Assembly: GCA_000310025.1 (NCBI GenBank)
Contig: FN648905.1
Location: forward strand, 62,001-126,000
Direction of reading: 5' to 3'
Source of the DNA: Ectocarpus siliculosus
Lineage: Eukaryota > Sar > Phaeophyceae > Ectocarpales > Ectocarpaceae
DNA: 64,000 nucleotides
Shown one piece after another: positions 43,081-53,100 of the stretch. Under the pieces are notes generated by a model. That model saw only the letters and a list, made by a program, of their open reading frames with translations, was not told the DNA's origin and searched no databases. Position numbers and translations under genes: made by a program. Position 1 is the first letter of the stretch. Each line of letters starts with the position of its first letter.

Positions 43081-43670
43081 CCCCCCCCACCCCCTCCCCA
43101 ATGTACTGCCTTCTAAATTATCACCTACACTGCTCAATAACTTATTGTCGACTTGGACCATCTAAGGCCAAAACTCTAACGCTCTTGTCGTTGAGCATGC
43201 TCCAGGGGACAACGAAAACAGTTTGTAGGGCGATTTTCCGGCTCGGCTTGGCGCGTTGTCATGAGATTGTTTCCCTTTGGAGCAGCCGCCGTACCGGAAC
43301 ACAAACACTAGCACGGCACCACTACTCCCACGTCAGAAGTGTCCGAAACAAAATATACAACTCAAGATACATATTTTGGGAGATCTAATCCTCGGTTCGT
43401 GTTTATTGTGAACAATCAAACAACACGAACGAAAAATATAACCGCCGGCGATGCCATGACAGTGCCTGGACCCACCGATGGCGATGGCCTCACTACCGAC
43501 GTATTCCGCGGCTGCGACCAAAAGGCGTTATCCCACGCTACGTATATTCATCAGTCTCAGCGAGTTGGTCTCAGAATGATTCTTGAGGCCGTTCAGATCA
43601 AGACCAATGCAAGTAGGTATGTCGCTTGCATGAGAAGCAAAATAATGTCACATCCTGTACAACTACTTTA

Positions 43671-44063
43671 GTTGGTAGTTGTTTGCCAGACAACTACTCT
43701 TCCAGGAGGGTGCGCACCTAGTTGCCTGCAGACACCTACTCTTCTAGAATCGTGCGCACCTAGTTGCCTGCAGATGACTATTCTTCCAGGAGGGTGCGCA
43801 CCTAGTTGGCTGTAGATGACTACTCTTTCAGGAGCGTGCGCACCTAGTTGGCTGTAGATGACTACTCTTTCAGGAGCGCGCGCACCTAGTTGCCTGTAGA
43901 TGGCTACTCTTCCAGGAGCGTGCGCACCTAGTTGCCTGCAGACACCTACTGGTTCAGATTTGTGCGCACCTAGTTGCCTGCAGACACCTACTCTTCCAGA
44001 ATCGTGCGCACCTAGGTGTTTACGAACAACTAGCTGGTGGTTGTCTGGCAAACAATTAACTTA
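43671..44063. repeat. 42-bp minisatellite (7 full units) with inverted terminal sequences
   Basis: Units contain GCGCACCTAGTTGCCTGCAG and ACTACTCTTCCAGGAGCGT. GCGCACCTAG recurs exactly every 42 bases from about 43712 to 44006. The array starts with TAGTTGTTTGCCAGACAACT (43676) and ends with its near complement GGTTGTCTGGCAAACAATTA (about 44038). Because 42 is a multiple of three, the minus strand is open throughout, with a 14-residue repeat of the type QLGAHAPERVVIYS. This could be a miniature element that captured a minisatellite. Confidence 0.85.
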
Positions 44064-44485
44064 GCTGGCTTATTAGTGAAAGTCTTTCGTGGAGTTACAA
44101 TGAGAACGCATTAACAGTAGTAGCAGTGTGAGGTCGTTTCTGCGCAGAAAAGGGGGGGCAGACGAGGAAGATCAGGCCAACCTTATTAACCTTTATCGAT
44201 CTATTCCTGCCCGTCCGTGTGTATCTGTGAGTGCGAGTGCATGGGGTGCGGTAGTGCCCTGCTGTGCCGGCAGCAACAAATTGTTCTATATTGACACCTG
44301 GGTAGTCAGCCTCTGTCTGTGTGTATGTGCGTGACGTATGCGGTAGTGCGGTAGTCCACCTGTGGCGGCAACTTGTTCTATTTTGACATCTTCCCGTGTC
44401 TGTCTGTGTTTGGGTGTTTGGGTGTGCGATTCTTCTGTGGTTGACAATTGCCCGGGCAACGAACAACATGTTCTATATTGACAAC
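44064..44485. repeat. Three diverged copies of a ~105 bp repeat between the two 42-bp arrays
   Basis: TTGTTCTATATTGACACCTG with TCTGTGTGTxTGTG recurs, with the TTGTTCTATxTTGACA landmark at about 44281, 44372 and 44468. It lies between the first and second 42-bp arrays. Confidence 0.55.
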
Positions 44486-44823
44486 TGCCCGGGCACCTAG
44501 TTGCCTGCAGACACCTCCTCTTCCAGGACGGTGCGCACCTAGTTGCCTGCAGACACCTCTTCCAGAATCGTGCGCACCTAGTTGCCTGCAGATGACTACT
44601 CTTTCAGGAGCGTGCGCACCTAGTTGGCTGTAGATGACTACTCTTTCAGGAGCGTCTGTAGATGACTACTCTTTCAGGAGCGTGCGCACCTAGTTGCCTG
44701 CAGATGACTACTCTTCCAGGAGCGTGCGCACCTAGTTGCCTGCAGATGACTACTCTTCCAGGAGCGCGCGCAAGTAGGTGTTTACGAACAACTAGCCGGT
44801 AGTTGTCTGGCAAACAACTAACT
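44486..44823. repeat. Second 42-bp minisatellite array with one inverted end
   Basis: About six units of the same family as 43671-44063, one of them shortened. The array ends with GTAGTTGTCTGGCAAACAAC (about 44801), as in the first. The left terminal sequence is missing. Confidence 0.8.
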
Positions 44824-44973
44824 TAGTTAGTTTTAGAAGTTGTACAGGGTGTATTCAACAACCATGCTCAGAACTGTTCGCTGAGAGCACCAGGTATAAC
44901 GTGTAGTGTCGCTGAAGGATGATGGCAAGCTCGTCAGTTTGGTAGAAATCGAGTAGACCGCATTTTAACTCAC

Positions 44974-45347
44974 CTTCAGGTAGCGACACTTGTCCACGTC
45001 TGACCGCGCTTGATAACAGTTCTTCTCTTCGGTGGTTAATTCTTTCCAAGCCTGACCAAGCATTTTGTTCACTTCATTGTTGTTTCCGGGAGAAACCCCC
45101 TGACATGTTGTTGAGGTGCACAAAGGTGTTCAATCGGCGGATAACGGCAGTGTGAGATGGTGAAAAAGACTCTGGGGGGACGTGGTAGATATGTCCAAAC
45201 CAACAGGGAGAGGCGTGTCACCTGCGCATCCCGAACGTAGGCTGATCGCTTGTCCTTGACGAAGAAGTTGAAGGCACTGACATAGCCACGCGGACGATTC
45301 GGATCCTTCCTCTTGCGCCTGGGTGGCGAGGTCTTCTTGGGCACCAT
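44974..45347 (-). CDS. HMG-box protein, two exons (45347-45222 and 45099-44974)
   Basis: Exon A reads MVPKKTSPPRRKRKDPNRPR, then GYVSAFNFFVKDKRSAYVRD and AQ. It ends at 45222 before GTGACA. A 121-base intron ends TGTCAG, and exon B continues in phase with GVSPGNNNEVNKMLGQAWKE, LTTEEKNCYQARSDVDKCRY and LK to a GTGAGT donor at 44973. Together this is a canonical HMG box: basic N-terminus, the DPN-P motif, FxFF, and the helix with W in AWKELTTEEK. HMGB-type proteins bind and bend DNA in the nucleus. The start is uncertain: the frame is open upstream, with another ATG at 45473. A further exon may begin near 44920 (CCTTCAG, then RHYTLYLV...) but is unproven. Confidence 0.75.
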
Positions 45348-45598
45348 GCGGCGTGCTTCGGAAGAACGGGTGTGTCCACTCGTCAACGCTTGAGAATGTT
45401 CAACAAACCTCGTAGAACCGGAAGGATGGGTGTTAAAAATGACGAATGCATCTTGAACGCTGTTGTGGTACATTTCTTCCTTCGCCGTTGAGACAAGCCC
45501 GCCATCTCCGTTTACGAGGGAGTGTTGAAAAGCCACGCCATCCGTGACGCCGTCAGAGCTGCGTTGGTGAACTGAAACCTAAAGGCGCGTCGCGAATA

Positions 45599-45974
45599 TG
45601 GCGGTGGTTTGCTCATGGCACATACTCCTGCAGTGCGACAACAGTGGTGCATTCGTCAGAATGACTGGAAGGAGCCGAAACACGCTCAAGCTAGAACACT
45701 CTCAAGCTAAAGAATGGCACGCACGCACCCGATGTGGCGCCACATGCACCACAGATGCCCACAAGGGTAGCGCGTTGAATAGCGGTTCCATTCCGCCGAC
45801 GGCTCCGCACGCGTTACTACCCACGCCATCCGGAATGAGAGATGATGCAGCTGCATCAAGGATGTCTTGCCAGTCAGGTCTTGGCTCGATGGACACTCTG
45901 GCACAACATAGGGAGAAGACCAAAATTACCACATGATTTTCGAGTGATGCAGCCGTAGTGAGACGGAGGCCCAT
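45599..45974. other. Overlapping open frames upstream of the HMG-box gene, function unknown
   Basis: The minus strand at 45974-45702 reads MGLRLTTAASLENHVVILVF and continues 90 codons. The plus strand is also open at 45598-45936. Neither has a recognisable motif. The minus frame could be an upstream exon of the HMG-box gene or chance. I cannot decide. Confidence 0.2.
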
Positions 45975-46055
45975 AGCCCTTCGCTTGCAACTTTTGGCCT
46001 GTCAAACAAACTAAAGGGGGACGCCTGCATTATATCCCTAGCTTTCATCAAACGT

Positions 46056-46702
46056 TACAGTAGCAGCGCACAGGCCGCATAGTGCCAAGGGATTTGGATC
46101 GGCCTTGCAGAGGGCGCCCGGCCTTGTACAAAGCTGTTGTGGGTTCGTAGAGGTTTTAGATTTCCTCAGTACATTTACCGGCACTGCTATTGAACATCAG
46201 AGTGGATCACTCAACGGCTGTAGGCCATACGAAAATAAATCGCAGTACGATTTGACGGCTGGAGGGCAGCGGGGGCGTGCCCTCTTGCCATATATCCGTC
46301 GGTGCAAGGATAAAATTGACTGATGAGACCGCAATGCGCGCGCGAATTGTGGTCTGTTCAAGATCCAACAGCACAGCAGTACGCTCAGCAACCTACGCAC
46401 CCTTTTCGTTGCTCCATGTTGTTACTGTTGTTGCCAGGTCAGAAATTATACGAGTATATCTCTTGTAGCAACCCCTCTTGCTCTAAATTGTCTGACCGAT
46501 AACGGACCCGACCTTTGTTGGTCACAGACCATTCCAAACACGGGAGTGTGATGAAAAAGATATTAGACCCACGGTTATAAGTACGAAAAATAACCACTGC
46601 TGGCAAAGGCGATTCCCGGCCAGGCGTGCTTCAGAGAAGAACGTCTGACCCCTCTCGCGGTGAATAACACAAGCATGCAATTCAGAGGTAATGTTCGTGT
46701 GC
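46056..46702. repeat. ~647 bp direct repeat, left copy
   Basis: It starts TACAGTAGCAGCGCACA and ends GTAATGTTCGTGTGC. It matches 47956-48603 with only about nine differences seen by eye (~98.6% identity), so the duplication is recent. The flanks beyond both ends diverge abruptly. Confidence 0.9.
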
Positions 46703-46794
46703 TCTTCCACGCACTTGGTTCTCTCCGCTCGTAGTCGGCTCAATCGGTTGGGGGTTACGTTGTACTGTTGATATTTCTCAATACTATGTGCCAT
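46522..46794 (-). CDS. Small open frame with a C-terminal hydrophobic segment, unknown
   Basis: A 90-codon frame starts MAHSIEKYQQYNVTPNRLSR and ends with the hydrophobic stretch WLFFVLITVGLISF plus a short polar tail, as in a tail-anchored membrane peptide. Its last ~60 codons lie inside the left ~647 bp repeat and recur in the right copy. Two of the three differences there change an amino acid, so no protein-level constraint is evident. It is possibly only a chance frame. Confidence 0.25.
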   Translation of the reverse strand: MAHSIEKYQQYNVTPNRLSRLRAERTKCVEEHTNITSELHACVIHRERGQTFFSEARLAGNRLCQQWLFFVLITVGLISFSSHSRVWNGL

Positions 46795-46889
46795 AGTATG
46801 AAACCTGTTCGGGGTAGTTTGGCTGTGGCCACGAAAGGCGGCCGCGGTAGCTGGGTCAGTACGGGCAGAGATCGGGACGAATACAACGA

Positions 46890-47835
46890 TCTCACTTCCA
46901 TGGAAGCTGACCACTTCCATGGAAGCTACTCGTTTTGCATTTCCATGGAAGCGCAAAACGACACTTCCTGGAAGCGATATTCACTTCCTCCATGGAACTA
47001 AACATATGAAATGTAGACGTGCCACTTCCATGGAAGTCAGCTTCCACGGAAGTCCCATGGAAATCCCACGGAAGTGGAATAGCTTCCATGGATGTCGAAT
47101 CTTAGGCTTCCATGGCAGCTATATAAAACAGGTAAAGGGCAGCTTTCATGGAAGTACTCAGCCTCGGATTAGCTTCCATGGAAGTCCCCTTCGGGGCTAG
47201 GGTCAGGTGTAGGGTGTTAGGGTTAGGGTAGGGAAGCTGGAACGACCACATGCCCAGACCCTTCCGTGGACGTTACTTTGGGTTAGGATTAGGGTTGAAG
47301 TCAGGGTTAGGAAGCTGGAATGACCACGTGCCCAGATGCTTCCTCCGTGGAAGTTGCTTTCATGAAAGTTTCGGTGCTTCTACGGAAGTCGGTTTCGACC
47401 TCTGTCATCCACTTCATTGGAAGTTGCTTTCATGGTATTTTCGTGCTTCCATTGGAGATAGCAGAGACTTTGTCGAGCGACGAGCTTCCATGGAAGTACT
47501 ACTTCCATGCAAGCTCATCGCGCTTTCGTGGAAGTCCGAAATGCGACTTCCATGGAAGCAACGAGCGGTTGATATCGAGTGCTTCCATGGAAGTTGATAC
47601 ACTTCCATGGAAGCGGATAAGCTTCCGTGGAATTTGTTCACCGCTTCCATGGAAGCATTATGCAAGCTTGAACGCGAAACACACGAACAGAGTCTATGGA
47701 AGTCAACGAAGCCATAAAACTTCGAAGGAAGCCATCTAACTTCCATGGAAGTGACAGTGACTTCCATGGAAGGGGAGACCACTTCCATTGAACCAATTCC
47801 ATGGAAGTCGAAGTTGACTTTCATGGAAGCTTATT
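46890..47835. repeat. Array of the palindrome CTTCCATGGAAG with TTAGGG-like tracts
   Basis: About 13 exact copies of TTCCATGGAA and a dozen one- or two-base variants (TTCCGTGGAA, TTCCACGGAA, TTTCATGGAA) are scattered at irregular 15-80 base spacing. Each is self-complementary. The middle (about 47200-47340) has no palindromes. It holds GTGTTAGGGTTAGGGTAGGG, GGGTTAGGATTAGGGTTGAA and a duplicated GAAGCTGGAAYGACCAC block. The open frames through here (FHGS, SMEV, LPWK repeats) are translations of the palindrome. Confidence 0.9.
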
Positions 47836-47955
47836 CCATTTGTCAAATACGTTGCGTGCGAGCGTGCCGGAGGGCATGAGATACCACAAGGCGTAGAGTC
47901 CTCCCTGTAGTTCGCCGATAGTGTGACAAATGACTTGTACTGCAGCTGAGTCCGC

Positions 47956-48603
47956 TACAGTAGCAGCGCACAAGGCCGCATAGTGCCAAGGGATTTGGAT
48001 CGGCCGGGCAGAGGGCGCCCGGCCTTGTACAAAGCTGTTGTGGGTTCGTAGAGGTTTTAGATTTCCTCAGTACATTTACCGGCACTGCTATTGAACATCA
48101 GAGTGGATCACTCAATGGCTGTAGGCCGTACGAAAATAAATCGCAGTACGATTTGACGACTGGAGGGCAGCGGGGGCGTGCCCTCTTGCCATATATCCGT
48201 CGGTGCAAGGATAAAATTGACTGATGAGACCGCAATGCGCGCGCGAATTGTGATCTGTTCAAGATCCAACAGCACAGCAGTACGCTCAGCAACCTACGCA
48301 CCCTTTTCGTTGCTCCATGTTGTTACTGTTGTTGCCAGGTCAGAAATTATACGAGTATATCTCTTGTAGCAACCCCTCTTGCTCTAAATTGTCTGACCGA
48401 TAACGGACCCGACCTTTGTTGGTCACAGACCATTCCAAACACGGGAGTGCGATGAAAAAGATATTAGACCCACGGTTATAAGTACGAAAAATAACCACTG
48501 CTGGCAAAGGCGATTCCCGGCCAGGCGTGCTTCAGGGAAGAACGTCTGACCCCTCTCGCGGTGAATAACACTAGCATGCAATTCAGAGGTAATGTTCGTG
48601 TGC
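47956..48603. repeat. ~648 bp direct repeat, right copy
   Basis: Partner of 46056-46702. Together the two copies bracket the palindrome array. This looks like an LTR-bounded or duplicated segment, but the ends do not read TG...CA and no coding sequence lies inside. Confidence 0.9.
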
Positions 48604-49590
48604 AAATCCGGATCGGAGCTCTTCAGAGAGTAGACCTTCAGATAGGAAAGCTACTCGGTACGGTCTATAGATGTTAGGGGTGCTGGGATACTTGTTTCAT
48701 TTAATCGGTACGAAAGTTGTACACTGAACACTCCACACCACACAACCTACAAGCCAATATTCCGATGTAAGGTGGGGTGAATAAGGCGGTTGCCCGATGG
48801 AGGAGGCTGGACTTGGCGAAGACCAGCCGGTCACGGTATCATCCGGTGACCGCGTTACTCAGGCTAGACTCAACGCGATTTTACGCGCTATCGGAACCTT
48901 ACTGCTGTAGTTGCGTGATACAGTGGCATCATTTAGGGAGTTTCATTGCTGTCATTAATCTTGTCAGAACATAAACATAGTCGCATCATTCGGGAAGCGT
49001 TCGCGTTAGTTGGACCAGCATGGAAAATGGAAGGTCCGAGCAGAGATCGGAATGGACCTTTACGTGAAGACAACAGCAATAACAACAACAACAACAACAA
49101 CAACAACCAAAAATCACAGAAAGACTAACCGCGACTGACACTTCTCACAGGGCACGTGATGAAGTATAAGTATTGCCATCAAAGAATATGTTCTGTTGGT
49201 ACTGGACGCCCAAATGGGGACACTTTGGAGACACACCACTCAAATATCTGTTGACCGCACCGTAGTCGATCCGCTGTGTGAAAAGCACGTGAGAAACCTT
49301 GCCTACCATGCTTGTTTGGGTGGTACGCTGTGTGATGTACGTTGTCATGCTTCTCCTCGGCCTCTGACTTGCTGTACACATATCTCCAAGCCGTTTGTCC
49401 CCTTGTTGGTAACGTCTGTACAGCCTGGCACTGGAAAAAATGCTGACGTGCTTCAGAATAGAAAGTGTCCCCAGTGAACGTGGGAACACCGTCCATACTG
49501 AAGCCAAGTCAGCCTTCGGCCCTCGGGACTGTACAGCCTCTCTCAACGAGCGGCCGCGATTTTTTCTGGACCAATACCCTGTGACTATCT
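48604..49590. other. No gene recognised; AAC microsatellite at 49074-49110
   Basis: Minus-strand frames at 49648-49145 and 49496-49179 overlap in different phases and are about equally plausible. Neither has a motif I recognise. The AAC run is near-perfect. Confidence 0.3.
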
Positions 49591-49607
49591 GCGTACTAGA
49601 TGCCCTC

Positions 49608-49776
49608 CGAAAAATTGGGAGCCAATCAGATGAAACCAGTTCCGGCATGGAACACTACCAGCTGCGAGCCCCCCAAGTTACTTGAAATCGGTACGCCCGT
49701 TGGCACTTGTCTCTTCGAACAACCAAAACCTCTCAAAAGAATGCTAGAGGACAGGAAAACTAAAGAGACAATCCAT
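49608..49776. repeat. ~155 bp repeat, copy 1 (partner 58690-58850)
   Basis: It starts AAAATTGGGAGCCAATCAGA and contains CAAGTTACTTGAAATCGGTA and GTCTCTTCGAACAACCAAAA. It matches the 58.7 kb copy at roughly 95% in the same orientation. Confidence 0.8.
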
Positions 49777-51595
49777 GCCTAGCACGCGCTCGTCGCTGAC
49801 TCCCGCGGCAAGCCATCTCGCCGAGGCCCTACGGCCGCGGCTGCGACGAGGGCGATCTTCGATCTTCGCCTGCGCCAGAAAAGACTGCTCGTTCCTCCCG
49901 CAAGTATTTCCGGCGCGACGGTGGTGCTCGCTGCTCGCTTCGGATATGACGGATCCGCGCCAGGGAGTGCTGGGGGTGTGAATGGAGGGACATCGCTTCA
50001 TTGTGATCTCAACCCGGGCAGACGAGCAAGGTGAGATCTCGTTTGCTGTCGTATAGCAGAAGCTACAGCTTCTTGCTTGTCTTTTGCATTGGTTGCAGAG
50101 GTCTTGCATCCGATCAGGTGCCTGATCGTCTTCACCCGCAGGCTCGTACAGTATCTTATTGCTCCTCCACCCGACTTTTCCCCGGCGGCCAAGCCGGGGG
50201 GCATCTGGCCACCAGCACGCTCTGTGCGCTGCACAGGTGGTGTCGAGTGTCGAGCCGTGTGGTGCATATTTCCGGCCGAACACGGAAACGTTTTGGAAAT
50301 TAAGAAAAATTCGGCGGACGCCAAGCCTTGCACGATCAATATCATTTATGCCCCACAACCCGCCAAAAGTTTTATGGATCCAAACAGCAGTCATCTGTAG
50401 GCTCTACGTTATTCTGATGTTCTTGAGTCTTACCACGAGGTGTTATCCGGGCTGTGCCATCGGGCTTGTGGTCGACAGTCTGGCGTGGTGCATCGCACGC
50501 TCGGCGAGAGACATACTGCTGTACATCGACATTACACAGCAGTGGTTCGCAGCTAGGCAGGGTACAACTGTTGCGTTCAGACCACACCCTTCACCGCGGA
50601 CCTCGGCGAGTGACACACATACTGCTGTTGGCTGTACATCTATTGTTCGGCACCCAGCCCACGTGCATAGCAAGTGAGGTGATTTTGCTCTCTGTTTGAA
50701 GAAACTAATTGGTTCAACGTATTGCCGTCTGATCAGGAGGGGTGCAGAGTAGTTTTCTGTTCCCTCCTCAGCTGATGTGTCGCCGGCGACCTCGGCACCT
50801 CGAGCCGCAGTTGGCTACATCACTCACCCACTAACGCTGCCGACCACGGGATGCACAATTTCTCACACTGCAATCGCCTTTGCGCGCGAGTCCCTGAATT
50901 CCCTGTATCGGGGTAGTGCCGTCATGGCGCGTGGTTGGGTCTTGTGTACCGTCGGATCCGTCTACGCTTCCCTGGTGCGCCGAGCACGTAGCGTTGGGTT
51001 GGCTATGGCTACTGCGGTATGTCATCCGACGGGTGGGTTTCAGACCCCAGAAGACAAACGACCTCCTCCGTTCGTGGAACGCAACTCTGGATCCACGTAT
51101 GTTGCAGTCGCCTTGCCACCCCCTCCTCGATCTGCCTACCTTCGGCTACAGCAGTGCTTGGCCTCGCTCGGGTCTCGGTGCGTGCGTGTTGCATACCCGC
51201 GCGGATTGAGTCTATCTCGGGACATATTCGAGCTGTGGTTGGCGGCACCGATCAATGGTTGCCCGGTATTTATTTATTTATGTATATATTTATTTATGTA
51301 TTTATATATTGATTTATGTTCAGCATTGCTTTCGACCAAGTTGTCAGACCAATTCTTATGGAAGGTCCGCAGTTGCTGAGATTTCGGTTTGTAGTGAGGC
51401 CGACAGAACATACCAACCGGTCTTCTAGGGCTCTTTTCTCGACCGGTGCGGTAGCTGTTCTTTTCTTTCTGTCATTTTGTTTTTTTTCCAAGTGGTTTGT
51501 ACCCTGTTTTTGTTTTGTTTCCCCGCGGCGTCGTATGTGCCGGGTTTGAGCGACCACGGGCTCCCCATTTTTGTGGTCTATACAGCTAACGTGAG

Positions 51596-51634
<39 letters not shown>

Positions 51635-52430
51635 CCAACCCCTACGGTGCTGTTATTTGCCAGAAAAACGCGATTTGAAGTCGTATATACCCCGGAATCG
51701 CCCTGCTCACTACGATTTGGAGGCCCAAATCCCAAATCGCAGCGGGAATATTCTTTTTTCCCTTCGATTTGGGTATGAAGTCGTTTGAGGCGGCGTAACA
51801 AATCTTGCCTGGGTGCGGGATCACCGAAGGACAGTCAACCTAATCGCCCATAACGCCATGAAATCTGCACGTGGCACACTCGCAAGGGTCTCTAACGCAC
51901 CCTGGCGTCACTGTGTCAGCGCCACGGGCGCCGACAGCGAACGAAAACGACCAAGGCGGTCGAAAAAAATGCGTACTTGCCCTAGCTCGTTCCACGTGCG
52001 TCATCACCAGTCTGTCGAGGGACCGTTCAAAGAGTACTTTATTTTGAAGTAGAAAAATAGAGGAGGAGGAACGTTTTGCCAACACTGCTCTGTCGTGTGC
52101 GACGCTTCTATCTCTTCATCGAATCACCCCACACCCAACCCGTTTGCACCCGAGCCAAATGCGTGGGTGCAGATGATAGCGCCGGAGGTTCGACCTCGGT
52201 ACGCCTGCTACATAGTGAGATACGTGCATGGGTGTCATCGGCCTCGGGTTGATGTACTTTCTTGTCAGTTGGGCAGCAATGGAACAGTTTTGTTTCTCCG
52301 CTTGACATGAGCTCGTGGGCAACGGCTTAAATTTTGCACCCCAGGTAGGCGCCCATCGCTAGTATCCAGCCACAGTGTTGAGGCAATACAGCTGGGGGAG
52401 GGATGCCCCTTCTACAACTGCGTCATGCTC
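49777..52430. other. No gene recognised; CAA run at 51597-51635 and AT-rich run at 51266-51318
   Basis: Frames up to 216 codons (minus, 50394-49744) and 200 codons (plus, 50777-51379) occur without known motifs. The latter ends in a translated TATTTATT simple repeat. A short direct repeat CGATTTGAAGTCGTATA / GATTTGGGTATGAAGTCGTT brackets 51670-51785. Confidence 0.3.
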
Positions 52431-52435
52431 ACTTT

Positions 52436-52651
52436 TCGCCACACCTTGGCATTTTCTGTGGACCAAGTGGCCGTTGTGCCTTTATCACATTCAAGCAGAA
52501 GAGAGGAACAACACGCCGCTTTTTTAACATTCAAGATATTTCCCCCATAAATCGCGATACTGCAAATCTTCGCGGAGATATGTTGTGAGCAAATCTTGGG
52601 TCAAAATGCCAAGATATATTTGCAAGATTCTGTTTTCATAAACAAGGGTCT
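52436..52651. repeat. Repeat C, copy 1 (inverted partner 63786-64000)
   Basis: TTTTCGCCACACCTTGGCAT through AGAATCTTGCAA-complement sequence is the near-exact reverse complement of 63786-64000, with small indels. The partner reaches the window edge, so the full repeat is longer. Confidence 0.85.
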
Positions 52652-53100
52652 ACATACACATGCGAGGTTCTTGTTTCATGTATTTCCCTAGCGTTTCCCT
52701 GTGCTTCCGACACAATGCGTTCTGTCTCGTCACACTGGTGTTGTTGAATCTCGTACAATGTCTCCATGGTCGCCGAGGGGCAATGGCGTGCAGCGACGAC
52801 CGATGGCTCCACGTGATTGTCTCAAGCTTCGTTTGGTTCCACATCATCGCCGAGCCCCGCCCCGTGCTAGCATACAACAACAACGGATGCGCCCGTTGTG
52901 GCGGCAAACTCGCCCAATGGTAAGGTAGCATACAGAAGTATCTACATAATTGTTTCATGTTGTGGATGACAGGTGTAGAAGTGCTGTAACCACTGTTGCA
53001 CATACAAAAGTAGGACCAAGATACCATCAGAGCGTGTTGCAAAACAAGTGCCGCTGCCGCGTTTTTTCCGTACGCTCGGGGGCTTGTCGATACCACAGCG
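52652..53100. other. No gene recognised
   Basis: Overlapping short frames on both strands. No motif or repeat was seen. Confidence 0.3.

Noticed and set aside
43671-44823. CRISPR-like array
   Set aside because: The 42-base units are contiguous with no unique spacers, and the context is eukaryotic. This is a minisatellite.
46890-47835. Open frames rich in FHGS/SMEV/LPWK
   Set aside because: They are translations of the CTTCCATGGAAG palindrome in all frames.
49744-50394. 216-codon minus-strand frame with a CNQCKRQARSCSFC segment
   Set aside because: The Cys cluster suggested a zinc motif, but the spacing fits no family I know. The frame overlaps a dispersed repeat at its end and the opposite strand is equally open.
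50777-51379. 200-codon plus-strand frame
   Set aside because: No motif was found. Its last part is a translated TATTTATT simple repeat.
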